Below the pieces are notes generated by a model, which was not told the DNA's origin, did not search any database, and saw only the letters and a program-made list of their open reading frames with translations. Position numbers and translations under genes: made by a program. Of a stretch of 64,000 nucleotides of DNA, positions 63,687-64,000 are shown in pieces. The DNA comes from Paraburkholderia edwinii (GTDB lineage: Bacteria; Pseudomonadota; Gammaproteobacteria; Burkholderiales; Burkholderiaceae): positions 3,038,001 through 3,102,000 of the forward strand of contig NZ_CP080096.1 in assembly GCF_019428685.1 (NCBI RefSeq), read 5' to 3'. Numbering within the stretch: position 1 is the first letter of the stretch; each line of letters opens with the position of its first letter.

Positions 63687-64000
63687 TCACGCGCTGCCGC
63701 GCTTATCGCGTGCGGCAAAACGACAGCGGAAAAAACTCACCGCTTCCTGCAGCGCGGCCGGATAATCGGCCAGCGCCGCGTGCGACAGATTCGGAAAGCG
63801 GATGACCTGCGTCAGCACGCCCGCGGCAATCAGATTGCCGGCGTACTTTTCCGCTTCGACATGCAAAACGTCGTTACCTGCGGTGGCGATCAGCGTGTCG
63901 GGCAGATTCGCGAGTCGCAACGCTTCGAGCGGCGCCGCGTACGGATGCATACGCTGGGCCGCTTTCGGCAGATACGCGCGATAGCACGCCGCGCATTCGC
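63687..64000 (-). CDS. llpE: LlpE-like alpha/beta hydrolase, partial (start beyond window)
   Basis: C-terminal ~104 residues of an HSL/alpha-beta hydrolase fold-3 protein; the 5' end runs off the window at 64000. Asp of the triad lies in 'TAGNDVLHVE' and His in 'NLSHAAL'. In Burkholderia a lipase-like gene, llpE, is the first gene of the ceoAB-opcM / bpeEF-oprC operon; its place 137 bp upstream of the adaptor and on the same strand fits that. Its role in efflux is not known. Confidence 0.7.
   Translation of the reverse strand, partial: ECAACYRAYLPKAAQRMHPYAAPLEALRLANLPDTLIATAGNDVLHVEAEKYAGNLIAAGVLTQVIRFPNLSHAALADYPAALQEAVSFFRCRFAARDKRGSA

Overview
The window is about 64 kb of GC-rich DNA with codon use and gene families typical of Burkholderiaceae (Paraburkholderia, Caballeronia or Trinickia type): a Burkholderia-like FlhDC, sugar ABC operons, a MexEF/BpeEF-type RND pump preceded by an llpE-like hydrolase, and many GC-driven antisense open frames. 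Apart from ilvC, flhDC and the flagellin genes it is mostly catabolic and transport (accessory) sequence. I saw no rRNA, tRNA, CRISPR array, transposase or phage gene.

Layout. (1) 0-6.7 kb: an AraC regulator, a protein built almost wholly of ten 42-residue repeats that resemble the SKWP repeats of Ralstonia type III effectors, then fliC-fliD without other flagellar genes, and a small MAPEG-like membrane protein. (2) 6.8-16 kb: ilvC, then a likely TetR-controlled catabolic cassette: two paralogous amidases, a DHA2 exporter, a TetR repressor, an Asp-nucleophile alpha/beta hydrolase and a cysteine hydrolase. A matching palindrome lies upstream of both amidases. (3) 16.4-20.7 kb: a fructose-type ABC transporter (frcBCA) with a ROK regulator that lacks the kinase and zinc signatures. 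(4) 20.7-27 kb: a large bifunctional penicillin-binding protein, an FAD amine oxidase, a lipoprotein and small genes. (5) 26.8-34.4 kb: a 4-hydroxyproline catabolic cluster (PAS-AraC regulator, three-subunit flavin/iron-sulfur dehydrogenase, epimerase, DapA-like deaminase, periplasmic binding protein).

(6) 34.4-37.6 kb: an atypical OmpR-type regulator, a DHA2 exporter, a small unknown protein and a DoxX protein. (7) 37.8-48.7 kb: a DeoR regulator facing a long minus-strand operon: DERA aldolase, two-domain ALDH16-like aldehyde dehydrogenase, RbsD-like mutarotase, ribokinase-family kinase and a complete ABC importer. The same 16-bp motif lies at both ends, before deoR and before deoC. Together the genes fit uptake, phosphorylation and cleavage of deoxyribose with oxidation of the acetaldehyde. 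(8) 49-52.9 kb: class I fructose-bisphosphate aldolase, a FixJ-like regulator, small proteins and an XRE regulator with twin palindromes. (9) 53-64 kb: flhDC with a long motif-rich leader, a Mn/Fe NRAMP transporter, an acyl-CoA-dehydrogenase-like flavoprotein and the llpE-bpeE-bpeF-oprC type efflux operon, whose first gene runs off the window end.

Starts were chosen from Shine-Dalgarno sequences and family lengths. All functions come from reading motifs by eye; no database search was run.
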